Shown here: positions 25,872 through 34,480 of the stretch, one piece after another
Numbering within the stretch: the stretch's first letter is position 1
Layout: every line of letters begins with the position of its first letter
Source: Bernardetia sp963719525
GTDB lineage: Bacteria; Bacteroidota; Bacteroidia; Cytophagales; Bernardetiaceae
DNA: 64,000 nt
Direction of reading: 5' to 3'
Assembly (NCBI GenBank): GCA_963719525.1
Contig: CAVRCG010000004.1
Location: 3,286,001 to 3,350,000 of the forward strand
The notes under the pieces: generated by a model
Database searches by the model: none
Told to the model about the DNA's origin: nothing
What the model saw: the letters and a program-made list of their open reading frames with translations, nothing else
Position numbers and translations under genes: made by a program

Positions 25872-26948
25872 TTGGTAGAAAAAATAATACCTTTAAAGGA
25901 TATTTCTTTAGTCGATTTTTTGGGCGTAGAAAACAGAAATATCAAAGAAATATCACTCTCTTTTCCCAATAGTAAGATAGTGGCTCGTGGAAACGAACTT
26001 CGCATACAAGGTAATCGTCCCGAACTTTTGCATATCAACGAAATTATAAATCTCCTTCTGGAGCATTATAATAGGTATGGATTGGTTTCGGTTGAAGACG
26101 TTCGTAGTTATATTGAGCAAGATGCTGATATGATTTCGCAAGCACGCCAAAAAGACGAAAACCTAGTTTATGGTATACAGGGAACACCTATTAGAGCAAA
26201 AACGCCAAATCAAAGAGAACTTGTAGAAGCTGCATCTGATAACGATGTCGTATTTGCGTTAGGACCAGCTGGAACAGGAAAAACCTATATTGCTGTAGCT
26301 TTGGCAGTTCGTGCTTTGAAAAACAAACAGGTCAAAAAAATAATTATCACTCGTCCTGCTGTCGAAGCTGGAGAAAGTTTGGGCTTTTTACCTGGAGATA
26401 TGAAGGAAAAAATTGATCCTTATTTGCGTCCTATTTATGATGCCTTGGCTGATATGATTGCACCCGAAAAACTTAAGTTTTATCAAGATACTAATGTTAT
26501 CGAAATTGCACCTATTGCATATATGCGTGGTCGTACACTTTCGAATGCCTTTGTACTTTTAGATGAAGCGCAGAATACCACAACAATGCAACTCAAAATG
26601 TTTCTTACTCGTTTGGGTATAGACTCAAAGATGATAATTACAGGGGATATGACACAGGTAGATTTACCAAGAAATGTTTCTTCTGGACTTGCTCAAACAG
26701 TAAAAATACTTAGAGATATTAATGGAGTGGCTATTGTTGAGCTTTCTGGAAAAGATGTAGTACGTCACAAACTTGTTCGTCATATTATTACTGCTTACGA
26801 ATCTTTAGAAGACCAAATTGTGCAAAAAGCCGAAGAGAGAAGAGAAGCAATTATCAAAGAGAGTAAAGAAAGCCGAGCTAAAAAGCAAGAAGGAAGAGAA
26901 AATGCTTTTGATAAATTGAAACGCAAAAGTAATTCTGAAGAAGAGTAA
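25872..26948 (+). CDS. phoH: PhoH family ATPase
   Basis: Cytosolic P-loop ATPase of 358 residues. It has an N-terminal KH-like region (VDFLGVENRNIKEISLSFPNSKIVARGNELRIQG), then GTPIRAKTPNQRELVEA, Walker A GPAGTGKT (131-138), the family signature TRPAVEAGESLGFLPGDMKEKIDPYLRPIYD and Walker B LLDEAQNTT. The C-terminus is charged and probably disordered. Family members are predicted RNA-associated ATPases (PhoH/YbeZ with the endonuclease YbeY), but no ybeY lies next to it. A TTG is the apparent start, since no ATG precedes the conserved N-terminus. Confidence 0.95.
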   Translation: MVEKIIPLKDISLVDFLGVENRNIKEISLSFPNSKIVARGNELRIQGNRPELLHINEIINLLLEHYNRYGLVSVEDVRSYIEQDADMISQARQKDENLVYGIQGTPIRAKTPNQRELVEAASDNDVVFALGPAGTGKTYIAVALAVRALKNKQVKKIIITRPAVEAGESLGFLPGDMKEKIDPYLRPIYDALADMIAPEKLKFYQDTNVIEIAPIAYMRGRTLSNAFVLLDEAQNTTTMQLKMFLTRLGIDSKMIITGDMTQVDLPRNVSSGLAQTVKILRDINGVAIVELSGKDVVRHKLVRHIITAYESLEDQIVQKAEERREAIIKESKESRAKKQEGRENAFDKLKRKSNSEEE

Positions 26949-26983
26949 AGAAGAGCATAGAAGAGCATACTCTAGTGCTTATA

Positions 26984-27081
26984 AAACGGTTATCACAGTT
27001 TATTTAATACTATCAGACAAGTCTGTTTTGCATTTTATATACTTTTGATTACTAAACTTATAAATAAATGTGATAATGTTT
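26984..27081. mobile_element. MITE family B, short member with a different central hairpin
   Basis: The right end, read on the minus strand (AAACATTATCACATTTATTT, then AGTAATCAA), matches the left end of the 34481 copy. The left end has AACGGTTATCACAGTTTATT. The centre is a CAGAC/GTCTG palindrome instead of the GTTTGCAAAC module. It sits between the phoH stop and its terminator, so it is transcribed as part of the phoH 3' region. Confidence 0.65.
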
Positions 27082-27084
27082 AAA

Positions 27085-27124
27085 GAAGAGTTGGTTTCTG
27101 TGAAGGAATCAACTCTTTTTTTAA
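27085..27124 (+). terminator. Rho-independent terminator of phoH
   Basis: The stem AAGAGTTGGTT / AATCAACTCTT is followed by seven Ts. It lies about 140 bases after the phoH stop, just past the MITE copy. Confidence 0.82.
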
Positions 27125-27197
27125 CCCAATATAGATTAAAAGCATTTTAGACTTCTTAGTCTGAATGAATAGCATTTTTTAATGAAGTATTTTTCTT

Positions 27198-27363
27198 TTA
27201 TTCAATCGTAAGTTTACGTGTACTTACTTCTTGTTTTTCATTTCTGTTTACTTTTTCTTGTGTTTCTTCGTTTGCTAACACCAATCCGTTTTCAAGAATT
27301 GTCTGTGTAGTTGGATTTACTCTACACAAGTAATTTTGTAAAGCAGCCAAATTAGGTCTTTCA
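27198..27363 (-). pseudogene. C-terminal ORF remnant interrupted by a MITE
   Basis: A minus-strand reading frame ends with RPNLAALQNYLCRVNPTTQ ... VSTRKLTIE. Upstream it is cut by the 143-bp element at 27364-27506. Beyond the element the same codons resume for a few residues (PPIFERP, using the duplicated target sequence) before running into a MITE-D-like end. I do not recognise the protein. The remaining 55 codons cannot be functional in the original sense, although the element supplies an in-frame start that would allow a 70-residue hybrid. Confidence 0.5.
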
Positions 27364-27506
27364 TAGGGTAAACGCACGAAAAAAAATTGTACTCGTTTAA
27401 AGCAAATCAAGCTAGTTTTTAACTTTGTAAATTGAATTTACTCTGATAGTTAAAGTGTGTTTAAACACACTAAAAGCAGTATAAAAAGTTTCGTGCGTTT
27501 ACCCTA
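27364..27506. mobile_element. MITE family G (143 bp, 18-bp perfect TIRs, 9-bp TSD)
   Basis: Perfect 18-bp terminal repeats TAGGGTAAACGCACGAAA and TTTCGTGCGTTTACCCTA, with a perfect 9-bp direct repeat GGTCTTTCA at 27355-27363 and 27507-27515. The interior includes the palindrome GTGTGTTTAAACACAC. There is no coding capacity and no second copy in the window. Confidence 0.92.
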
Positions 27507-27680
27507 GGTCTTTCAAATATAGGGGGTGTAGTAAAATTATACTATGATGAACTATTATTATTTTTCTGATTGAAGCTGAAATCAAAATGCTGCTTATTTT
27601 CAATTTATAAGAAACTTTTGTACAAGAATGCTTACAAATCATAAAATTTATTTACCATAAATTAGTACTTTTACCATTCA

Positions 27681-27688
27681 TAATTTTG
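27681..27688 (+). promoter_or_regulatory. Bacteroidota -7 promoter box before the nucleoside phosphorylase gene
   Basis: TAATTTTG matches TAnnTTTG and lies 64 bases before ATG 27753. Confidence 0.5.
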
Positions 27689-27752
27689 TGTTTACTTTTA
27701 TCTTATCAAAACTTACCTATTGGTGTCGTACCAACGAAAAAACCATTTATCT

Positions 27753-28631
27753 ATGATTCCATCTTCCGAACTCATCATCAACTCTGATAATTCTATTTAT
27801 CATCTCAATCTTCAGCCTCATCAGCTTGCAGATACAATTATTACGGTTGGCGATCCAGAGCGTGTACCTTTCGTAAGCCAGTTTTTTGACAAAATAGAAT
27901 TCAAAATACATAAAAGAGAATTTATTACCCATACAGGAACATACAAAGGAAAACAGATTTCTGTAATTTCAACAGGAATGGGAACTGATAATGTGGAGGT
28001 TTTGATGACAGAATTAGATGCCCTTGTTAATGTAGATTTCGAAACCAGAAAAATCAAAGAAAAACTCACTTCGCTAACCATTATTAGAGTCGGAACTTCG
28101 GGTTCTATTCAAGAAAGCATTCCAGTAGGAACACTTTTGGCTTCTCAAAATGCTGTCGGAATGGACACGTTAATGCAATTTTATAGGTTACAACAAAGTG
28201 AAAAAGAGCAGGAAATTTCGCAAAAAATAAAGGAAAATTCGAAGGTAGATTTTAATCCATACATAGTTTCGGCAGATGAGAGTTTGATAAATCATTTTAC
28301 AAAACCTAATTCTGATAGTTCTGTTAAAGTCATAAAAGGAAATACGCTCACTTGTCCTGGTTTTTATGCACCACAAGGAAGAGAAGTAAGATTGAAACCA
28401 AAAACAGATAATTATTTAGAACAAATTAGAAATAAAATAGAAGGTTTTCTACTTACCAATATGGAAATGGAAACGGCTGGATATTATGCTATGGGCAGAC
28501 TTTTAGGACACAAAATGCTTTCTCTAAATGCTATTCTGGCAAACAGAATTACGCATCAGTTTTCAGAAAATCCACAGCAGGAAGTTAATAATTTGATCGA
28601 TTATACATTAGAAAAGGTTATTCAATTATAA
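27753..28631 (+). CDS. Nucleoside phosphorylase (uridine/purine phosphorylase family)
   Basis: Cytosolic enzyme of 292 residues that splits nucleosides with phosphate. It has the family's GDPERVPFVSQFFD, VISTGMGTDNVEVLMTELDALV, TIIRVGTSGSIQESIPVGTLL and the ribose/base site MEMETAGYYAMGRLLGHKMLS, where MEMET holds the ribose-binding residues. Compared with E. coli Udp it carries extra loops, as Bacteroidota members do. ATG 27753 is preferred over a TTG eleven codons upstream, because homology begins with MIPSSELIINSDNSIYHLNL. A -7 box precedes it. Confidence 0.92.
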   Translation: MIPSSELIINSDNSIYHLNLQPHQLADTIITVGDPERVPFVSQFFDKIEFKIHKREFITHTGTYKGKQISVISTGMGTDNVEVLMTELDALVNVDFETRKIKEKLTSLTIIRVGTSGSIQESIPVGTLLASQNAVGMDTLMQFYRLQQSEKEQEISQKIKENSKVDFNPYIVSADESLINHFTKPNSDSSVKVIKGNTLTCPGFYAPQGREVRLKPKTDNYLEQIRNKIEGFLLTNMEMETAGYYAMGRLLGHKMLSLNAILANRITHQFSENPQQEVNNLIDYTLEKVIQL

Positions 28632-28670
28632 ATAGCTAGTTTTTGTTCGAAAAAATAGATTATTTTTGAT

Positions 28671-28678
28671 AATTACTA
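28671..28678 (+). promoter_or_regulatory. -7 promoter box before the TerB/ATPase/helicase operon
   Basis: TATTTTTG matches TAnnTTTG 43 bases before ATG 28721; TTTG at 28642-28645 could be a -33 element, but the spacing is a little long. Confidence 0.45.
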
Positions 28679-28720
28679 CAATAACAAGTATTTTTGTTAC
28701 GTAACTCTAAACCTATTACA

Positions 28721-29686
28721 ATGATAATCTTTTTGCTTGTATTGCTAGTTATTTTTTTACTCTTTCTATACATCAAAAAAAGAGCTGAAAAAAACTACAA
28801 TAAATTACTACAACAAATGCGTGATGGTACAATATCAGAAACAGATTATCTTTTAATTCAAAAAATCCATGCTTCTAGACTGAAAAGAAATAAAATGAAA
28901 ATAGAGAGTTCAGACGACGATTCAATTATTGATATTTCAGATTTTACCTTTAAAATCCAAAAAAAAGACACTAAAAATCAAAACGATATGGGTTCTAAGA
29001 ACAAATTAAAAAAGCTAAGAAGATTAAGAGAACAACAAACTGGTTTGTTTAGCTACAAAGGAACAGTTCCTTATTGGGAATTTAAACAGATTTATTTTTA
29101 TGCTGAAATCACTCAAGCTACGCCAGCTCAAAAGGCTTTTTATACCCATTTCAAAGAAAACTTCTTGAATGGAAAATACATAGATGTAGAGGGTAATGTA
29201 AATTATCTTTCTATTCTTGTTCACGAAATGTTCAGTCTGTATCAAAGACATGGCGATTTTGAAAAGGTAGAAAATGAGCTTACTCTAATAGGTGCAAAAT
29301 ATCCAGAAACAGGAGATTTTACACATAGAATGTTGCAAGGCGAAAGAAACAGATTAGACAGAATAGAACGGTTTAGGGCACAGATAGATAGATTTTCCAA
29401 TTTTGGATATAATTATTTTTCCAACTATCAAAGACTGGGTGATAATTTTAAAGATAATATGGAATTGAATGAGGAAGAAGTAGAACTCCTCAATCTTATT
29501 GATGAACCCAATAATAATTTTTTCAATATTCCTTTTGTTTCTCACGAAATCATTAGACTTTTCCTAAATCTTGTTACGAGCTTAGAAGAAGATTATAAGA
29601 AAGAAAAAACTACTTTAGAAACCATTATTAAAGAGATTTCTGATGTAATTGCAAAGAAGGAACATAATTTTAGAAGAGGAAGTTGA
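28721..29686 (+). CDS. Membrane-anchored TerB_N-like domain protein
   Basis: First gene of a four-frame operon. ATG 28721 starts a strongly hydrophobic helix (IIFLLVLLVIFLLFLYI), so the protein is membrane-anchored, followed by a basic helical linker. The central region (VPYWEFKQIYFYAEITQATPAQ, then FYTHFKENFLNGKYIDVEGNVNYLSILVHEMF) has the layout I associate with TerB N-terminal (TerB_N) domains: a Gln-bearing helix, F-x-x-W/F, G-x-Y and a 'Y-x-x-x-x-x-E-L/M-F' helix. The product is 321 residues. The next frame follows in phase after a lone TGA (29684-29686), so the two may be one protein. The TerB_N call is from pattern memory and is moderate. Confidence 0.6.
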   Translation: MIIFLLVLLVIFLLFLYIKKRAEKNYNKLLQQMRDGTISETDYLLIQKIHASRLKRNKMKIESSDDDSIIDISDFTFKIQKKDTKNQNDMGSKNKLKKLRRLREQQTGLFSYKGTVPYWEFKQIYFYAEITQATPAQKAFYTHFKENFLNGKYIDVEGNVNYLSILVHEMFSLYQRHGDFEKVENELTLIGAKYPETGDFTHRMLQGERNRLDRIERFRAQIDRFSNFGYNYFSNYQRLGDNFKDNMELNEEEVELLNLIDEPNNNFFNIPFVSHEIIRLFLNLVTSLEEDYKKEKTTLETIIKEISDVIAKKEHNFRRGS

Positions 29687-29743
29687 AACTACAATGCTTC
29701 TATAGAAGATTCTGAGAAAGAAATCTATAAAATAATTTTTAGA

Positions 29744-30760
29744 ATGACAGAAAATATTGTTCGTGAGCAGTATGGATATAAGCGTACATTGGATCTTAGA
29801 AAGTATAAAAAAGATGCACAAGCAGAACTAAAATCAAAACTATTCAAAAAAGTGCTACCAATACTGAACAAATCAGTCAAAGAAATAAAAGAGCTAGATG
29901 AAGAAACAGAGTTGAAGTTTTATTCTATTGATTCTACTCGTTGGAAAATAAAATACAAAGAAATACAATCTAGTTTTGAAAATGAACATAAATCGGTAAA
30001 CAAATTTGTAGAAGAGTTTGCTAAACTCTCAAAGCTCAATAACGGAAATGCACTTTCTTATAAGAACATGTTTTTTGATGCAGCCAAATATATTGCTCCT
30101 TACGACAAAGAACAAGCAATTTTTTATTATTTTACTCATCTTTATTATGACCATAATTTCACTACAAAAACAAAAGAGTTTACCAAAAAAGCTCTTAAAG
30201 AATTATTTACAACAGATGAACAGTTAAGTAAATTTACTGCTATCAAAGAAGAATTAATCAAAGAAAACAAATTAGAAGCTGCATTAGAAAAAATTCCTTC
30301 TATTTATTATGTAGAAAGAAAAAAAATAACATTAGACTCTTCTTCTATAAAAAACGTTCAAAGTCAGCATAGTGAAACGGTTGATTTGTTGAATGAATAC
30401 TTGCAAGATGAAAAAGAAACGAACAAAGAAATTAAATCAACTGAAAAATCTATTTCAAAACCTATTTCAAAATCTAGCAAAAAAACCAAACCTGTCAAAG
30501 AAAGCTCCTCTAATTATTTAGCAGAACTCAATCTAACTCAAATTCAAAAAACCGTTCTTGATACATTTAAAGAGAATAATTTTAAGATTTCGCATCAAAA
30601 GTTTGAAAAATTAGCTACTCAAAACGGAATGTTCAAAAATCAACTTTTAGAAAGTATCAATGAAACTGTTTACGAAATTTTAGATGATGTTTTGATTGAA
30701 GAAGAAGAAAAAAATTATACTATTTATCCAACTTATTATCAGAAATTAATTACAAAATGA
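29744..30760 (+). CDS. TerB_C-like domain protein
   Basis: Second gene of the operon, 338 residues, lacking any signal or membrane helix. The first half is helical and charged. A Lys/Ser/Thr-rich linker (about 225-258) follows, and the C-terminal 75 residues (LTQIQKTVLDTFKENNFKISHQKFEKLATQNGMFKNQLLESINETVYEILDDVLIEEEE) match the TerB C-terminal (TerB_C) pattern: 'FE-x-LA ... G ... LE-x-INE ... D-x-LIEE'. The reading frame extends upstream without a stop back to TGA 29684-29686, and the 19 intervening codons look coding (NYNASIEDSEKEIYKIIFR). Its ATGA stop overlaps the ATG of the ATPase gene, so translation is coupled. Confidence 0.62.
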   Translation: MTENIVREQYGYKRTLDLRKYKKDAQAELKSKLFKKVLPILNKSVKEIKELDEETELKFYSIDSTRWKIKYKEIQSSFENEHKSVNKFVEEFAKLSKLNNGNALSYKNMFFDAAKYIAPYDKEQAIFYYFTHLYYDHNFTTKTKEFTKKALKELFTTDEQLSKFTAIKEELIKENKLEAALEKIPSIYYVERKKITLDSSSIKNVQSQHSETVDLLNEYLQDEKETNKEIKSTEKSISKPISKSSKKTKPVKESSSNYLAELNLTQIQKTVLDTFKENNFKISHQKFEKLATQNGMFKNQLLESINETVYEILDDVLIEEEEKNYTIYPTYYQKLITK

Positions 30761-32073
30761 TAGAAAATGTAAAACCAAAAGAAGCTACTTCGATTATCAA
30801 TTCTCTAATCGGTGGAGTTGTTCCCAAGATTGGCGTTCAACATATTACTGTTGGTCGTTCGGAAGAAATAAAAGCTGTTGTTTCTGCTTTGGAAGATGTC
30901 AAAAAGGGTCATAGTATGGTCAAATTTTGGATTGGTGATTTTGGTTCTGGAAAGTCTTTTATGTTGCATCTTTTGAATACAGTTGCTCTAAAACAAAAAT
31001 TTGTAGTAGCGAATGCTGATTTTACTCCTGATAATCGACTCTACTCAAACGACGGAAAAGCAGTTGCACTTTATTCATCTATTATGGATAATATCGCTAT
31101 TCAGACCAAACCAGAAGGAGGAGCATTGCCTAATTTATTAGAAAAATGGATCGAACAAATTGTCATGAATACGGCTCAAGAAAATGATATTTCGCTTTTA
31201 GAAATTCGTGATGAAAAGTATGTAAATCTGATTCAGACAGCCATTATGAAAACGGTAAATGAAATTACTGAAGTAGGAGGTTTTGATTTCGGGACGGTAA
31301 TAATGAAGTATTACGAAGGATATATAAAAGATGACAATGAGCTAAAAAGACACGCTCTCAAATGGCTAAAAGGAGAATACCGAACCAAAACAGAAGCAAA
31401 ACAAAACCTTGGAGTAAGAGAGATTATTAATGATTTGAATTATTATGATATGCTCAAAAACTTCTGCAAACTCTTTGTAAGCATTGGTTATAGTGGTTTT
31501 ATGATTAATCTTGATGAGGCAATTAATTTGTACAAGATTTCTACTTCAACGATGAGAACCAAAAATTACGAGAAGGTTCTGACGATTTATAATGATTGTT
31601 TTCAAGGAAAGGTAGAGAATTTATTTTTCAATTTTGCAGGCACAAAAGAAGTTTTGGAAAACGAGCGAAGAGGACTTTATAGTTATGATGCACTTAAAAC
31701 AAGACTTTTGACTAACAAATTTGAAACGGCTGAAGTTAGAGATTATGCTCAACCTGTTATTCGTTTGATGCCTTTAGACCACAACGAAATTTTTGTTTTA
31801 TTAAAGAGATTGAAAGAGATTTTTGATTATAATTATTCCGTGGAGATCTCGATTTCAGATAACGAAATTCAGAGTTTTATGGAAGAATTATTCAATAAAC
31901 CGGGGGCAGCCGAATTTCTTACACCACGAGAAGTAATTAGAGATTTCTTGAATATTTTGAATATTATTCGTCAGAATCCAACTGTTGATAAAGCAAAATT
32001 AGTTGGTGATATTCAGATTAGTGACGAGCGACCTAATGACGAAGTTTCTTTGGATAGTATTGAAGAGTTGTAG
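30757..32073 (+). CDS. BrxC/BrxD-like (DUF2791) P-loop ATPase
   Basis: An ATPase of 438 residues from the family that includes BREX BrxC/BrxD. It has a proline/gly-rich start (EATSIINSLIGGVVPKIGVQHITVGRSEEIKA), Walker A GDFGSGKS (60-67), a sensor-like FVVANADFTPDNRLY, Walker B MINLDEAINLYK (Asp253/Glu254) and a winged-helix-like C-terminus containing TPREVIRDFLNILNII. In BREX type 2 and related loci such an ATPase is paired with a Lhr-type helicase, as here. It is coupled by a 4-base overlap to the TerB_C-like gene. Other BREX core genes (methylase pglX, alkaline-phosphatase pglZ) are absent from the window. Confidence 0.8.
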   Translation: MIENVKPKEATSIINSLIGGVVPKIGVQHITVGRSEEIKAVVSALEDVKKGHSMVKFWIGDFGSGKSFMLHLLNTVALKQKFVVANADFTPDNRLYSNDGKAVALYSSIMDNIAIQTKPEGGALPNLLEKWIEQIVMNTAQENDISLLEIRDEKYVNLIQTAIMKTVNEITEVGGFDFGTVIMKYYEGYIKDDNELKRHALKWLKGEYRTKTEAKQNLGVREIINDLNYYDMLKNFCKLFVSIGYSGFMINLDEAINLYKISTSTMRTKNYEKVLTIYNDCFQGKVENLFFNFAGTKEVLENERRGLYSYDALKTRLLTNKFETAEVRDYAQPVIRLMPLDHNEIFVLLKRLKEIFDYNYSVEISISDNEIQSFMEELFNKPGAAEFLTPREVIRDFLNILNIIRQNPTVDKAKLVGDIQISDERPNDEVSLDSIEEL

Positions 32074-32085
32074 ATTTTTTTTAAA

Positions 32086-32112
32086 ACAATCACGCTTCCT
32101 CAGAAGCGTGAT
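32086..32112 (+). promoter_or_regulatory. Perfect hairpin between the ATPase and helicase genes
   Basis: AATCACGCTTC and GAAGCGTGATT form an 11-bp perfect stem in the 72-bp gap. There is no T run, so it is probably an mRNA stability or attenuation structure and not a full terminator. Confidence 0.5.
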
Positions 32113-32145
32113 TCAGATGTATTTCACTTTCCAAAAAAATCTCTT

Positions 32146-34305
32146 ATGTCTTTCCATTTACTTTCCGAACCCATTCGCAGATACATTCGAAACAAAGGCT
32201 GGGAAGAATTGCGTCCTATTCAGATTGCAGCTATTGAAAGGATAATGTCTTCGGATTTTAACTATATTTTGGCTTCTCGAACGGCTTCTGGAAAAACGGA
32301 AGCTGCTTTTTTACCCATTTTATCAAAAGTTGATTTCAATGAAAGAGGCGTTCGTATTCTTTATATTTCTCCTTTAATTGCGCTAATAAACGACCAATTT
32401 TTTAGGATAGAAGATTTATGTAAAAACCTTGAAATTTCTACTACAAAGTGGCACGGAGAAGCTAACAAAACGCTCAAAAAACAGTTAATAAAAAATCCGA
32501 ATGGTATTGTTTTGATTACACCAGAGTCTATCGAAGCAATGTTTGTCAATAAACCGTTTGATGTAAAAATACTTTTTTCAAATCTTGATTACGTCGTAAT
32601 TGATGAAATTCATTCGTTTATCGGAACAGATAGAGGAATCCAATTAAAATCACTTTTATCAAGGTTGCAGGAAATCAACGACGACAAATTTAGTATTATT
32701 GGACTTTCTGCTACATTAGGCGATTACGAGGAAGCCAAAAATTTTACTGGAGATACAGAAAAAACAAAAGTATTACTAGATAGAAAAGGGAAAGAAATAG
32801 AAGTCAGTTTTAAATACTTTAAATCCGAAAAAGACGAATTACCGTTAGACCTTTTAAAGGATTTGTACCTCAAAACAAAAGACAGCAAAGCACTAATTTT
32901 TCCGAATAGTAGAGGAAAAACAGAAGAAGTAGCCGTTAAACTCAAAAAAATTTCGGACAGAGTAAAAGGACACGGACGTTATTTTTCTCATCACTCCTCC
33001 GTCGATAGAGAAACAAGAGAACACATAGAATTTTTCGCCAAAAACAATCAAAATCAAAATTTCGCTATTGCTTGTACTTCTACTTTAGAACTCGGAATTG
33101 ACATCGGAACAGTCGATAAAGTGGTTCAGATTGATGCTACACACAGTATTGCTTCACTTATTCAGCGAGTTGGGCGAAGTGGAAGACAAGACGAAGCGAG
33201 TAGTAACTTGATTTTGTATGCTACTGGAGAATGGAATTTGTTGCAATCGCTTTCGTGTTGGCTTTTGTATAAAGAAGGATTTATCGAACCACCAGAAAAG
33301 CAAGAAAAACCGTATGCTATTTTGGCGTATCAAGCCTTATCAATCACAAAAGGACGTTCAGGAATTTTGATTGTAGATTTGATAAAACAGCTAAAAGAAA
33401 ACTTTGCGTTTGATAAAATAGAACTATCAGAAATAGAAGATATCATCAATCATTTGATAGAAATTGACTTTTTAGAGAAGCTAGATAGAGAAGTAATAAT
33501 AGGAATAGAAGGCGAAAGAGTAGTGAATAGTCGTGAATTTTATAGTGTCTTTGAGAGTGAGCAGAATTATAAAGTCGTTTGTGCAGGAAATACAATCGGA
33601 CAAATTCCGTTTTCTCCACAAATTAGTATAGATGAAAATATCTTGCTTTCTGCTCGGATGTGGAAAATAAAAGGTGTCGATTTTAAGGCACAAAAAATAG
33701 AGGTAACTCCTGCAAAAGATGGAAAAAAACCTATCTTTTTTGGTGGTGCAATGTCGGTTCATCAGAAAGTTAGACAAAAAATGTTTGATGTAATTTGTAC
33801 TACTTCTGAACAAGAAACGTATGATTTTTTAGATGAAGAAAGCAATACAGAAATTGAAATTTTGCGTTCTGATTTTGCTATCTTTAATATTACAAATAAT
33901 GGAAAATCTACTGAAAAACAGCGTCCTTTATTGAGAAAACAAAATGTTTTGCAGCTTTATACCTTTACAGGAACAAAAGTAAATCGAACGCTACAACTTT
34001 TTTTTGAAACAGCAGGAATAAAAACTACTCTTGATGAACGAACTTCTTGCTTTGAAATTTCAATGAGTAAATCTGAATTTTTATTGAAATGGGATAAATT
34101 AGCTTTTCAGTTTAGATCAAAAGAGTTTACTTTTAATTGTATTTCTAGCTTTCTGGAAAGCTATCCCAAAACGATAGGTTTTTCGAAATATGCCGTTTAT
34201 TTGCCCTACAACTATCAAGTAAAAGTACTTCAAGATACTTATTTTGATGTAGAAGCAACGTTGAGTTTTTTGGAGGGAATGGAATTAAAGTACAATGAAG
34301 CGTAA
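32146..34305 (+). CDS. Lhr/BrxHI-like DEAD/DEAH superfamily 2 helicase
   Basis: A superfamily 2 helicase of 719 residues, last gene of the operon. It has a Q motif (RPIQIAAIERI), Walker A ASRTASGKTEAAF (about 43-55), motif Ia (LYISPLIALINDQ), motif Ib (ITPESIE), motif II DEIHSFIGTDRG (153-164, the DEIH-x(4)-RG form typical of Lhr), motif III LSATLGD, motif V TLELGIDIGTVDKVVQ and motif VI QRVGRSGRQ. The Lhr/BrxHI core is followed by about 300 residues of winged-helix and beta domains, without the very long Lhr C-terminus. It probably unwinds nucleic acid in the pathway run by the ATPase; this is inferred from synteny. Confidence 0.9.
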   Translation: MSFHLLSEPIRRYIRNKGWEELRPIQIAAIERIMSSDFNYILASRTASGKTEAAFLPILSKVDFNERGVRILYISPLIALINDQFFRIEDLCKNLEISTTKWHGEANKTLKKQLIKNPNGIVLITPESIEAMFVNKPFDVKILFSNLDYVVIDEIHSFIGTDRGIQLKSLLSRLQEINDDKFSIIGLSATLGDYEEAKNFTGDTEKTKVLLDRKGKEIEVSFKYFKSEKDELPLDLLKDLYLKTKDSKALIFPNSRGKTEEVAVKLKKISDRVKGHGRYFSHHSSVDRETREHIEFFAKNNQNQNFAIACTSTLELGIDIGTVDKVVQIDATHSIASLIQRVGRSGRQDEASSNLILYATGEWNLLQSLSCWLLYKEGFIEPPEKQEKPYAILAYQALSITKGRSGILIVDLIKQLKENFAFDKIELSEIEDIINHLIEIDFLEKLDREVIIGIEGERVVNSREFYSVFESEQNYKVVCAGNTIGQIPFSPQISIDENILLSARMWKIKGVDFKAQKIEVTPAKDGKKPIFFGGAMSVHQKVRQKMFDVICTTSEQETYDFLDEESNTEIEILRSDFAIFNITNNGKSTEKQRPLLRKQNVLQLYTFTGTKVNRTLQLFFETAGIKTTLDERTSCFEISMSKSEFLLKWDKLAFQFRSKEFTFNCISSFLESYPKTIGFSKYAVYLPYNYQVKVLQDTYFDVEATLSFLEGMELKYNEA

Positions 34306-34309
34306 AATC

Positions 34310-34436
34310 GGTTGTATAGTAAAATCGTGTTTCTGGTCAAAAACTCAATTTGATAAATCAAATTACTACGTTTAAACGACGTAGAAGCTTGATTTATCAA
34401 GCCGAAATGTAACAAACACATTTTTACTACACTACC
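34310..34436. mobile_element. MITE family D, copy 2 (127 bp)
   Basis: The ends are GGTTGTATAGTAAAAT and TTTTACTACACTACC. It is flanked by GTAAAATC (34302-34309) and ATAAAATC (34437-34444), a 7-of-8 target-site duplication. The inner part contains two inverted TTGATAAATCAA/TTGATTTATCAA motifs. It begins four bases after the helicase stop, so it closes the operon. Confidence 0.85.
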
Positions 34437-34480
34437 ATAAAATCAGTAAATTAATTATTACTGTTTATTCTTTGTATAAT

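Noticed and set aside
28721..34305. Complete BREX locus
   Set aside because: Only BrxC/BrxD-like ATPase and Lhr/BrxHI-like helicase are present; PglX methylase, PglZ phosphatase, BrxA/BrxB are not in the window.
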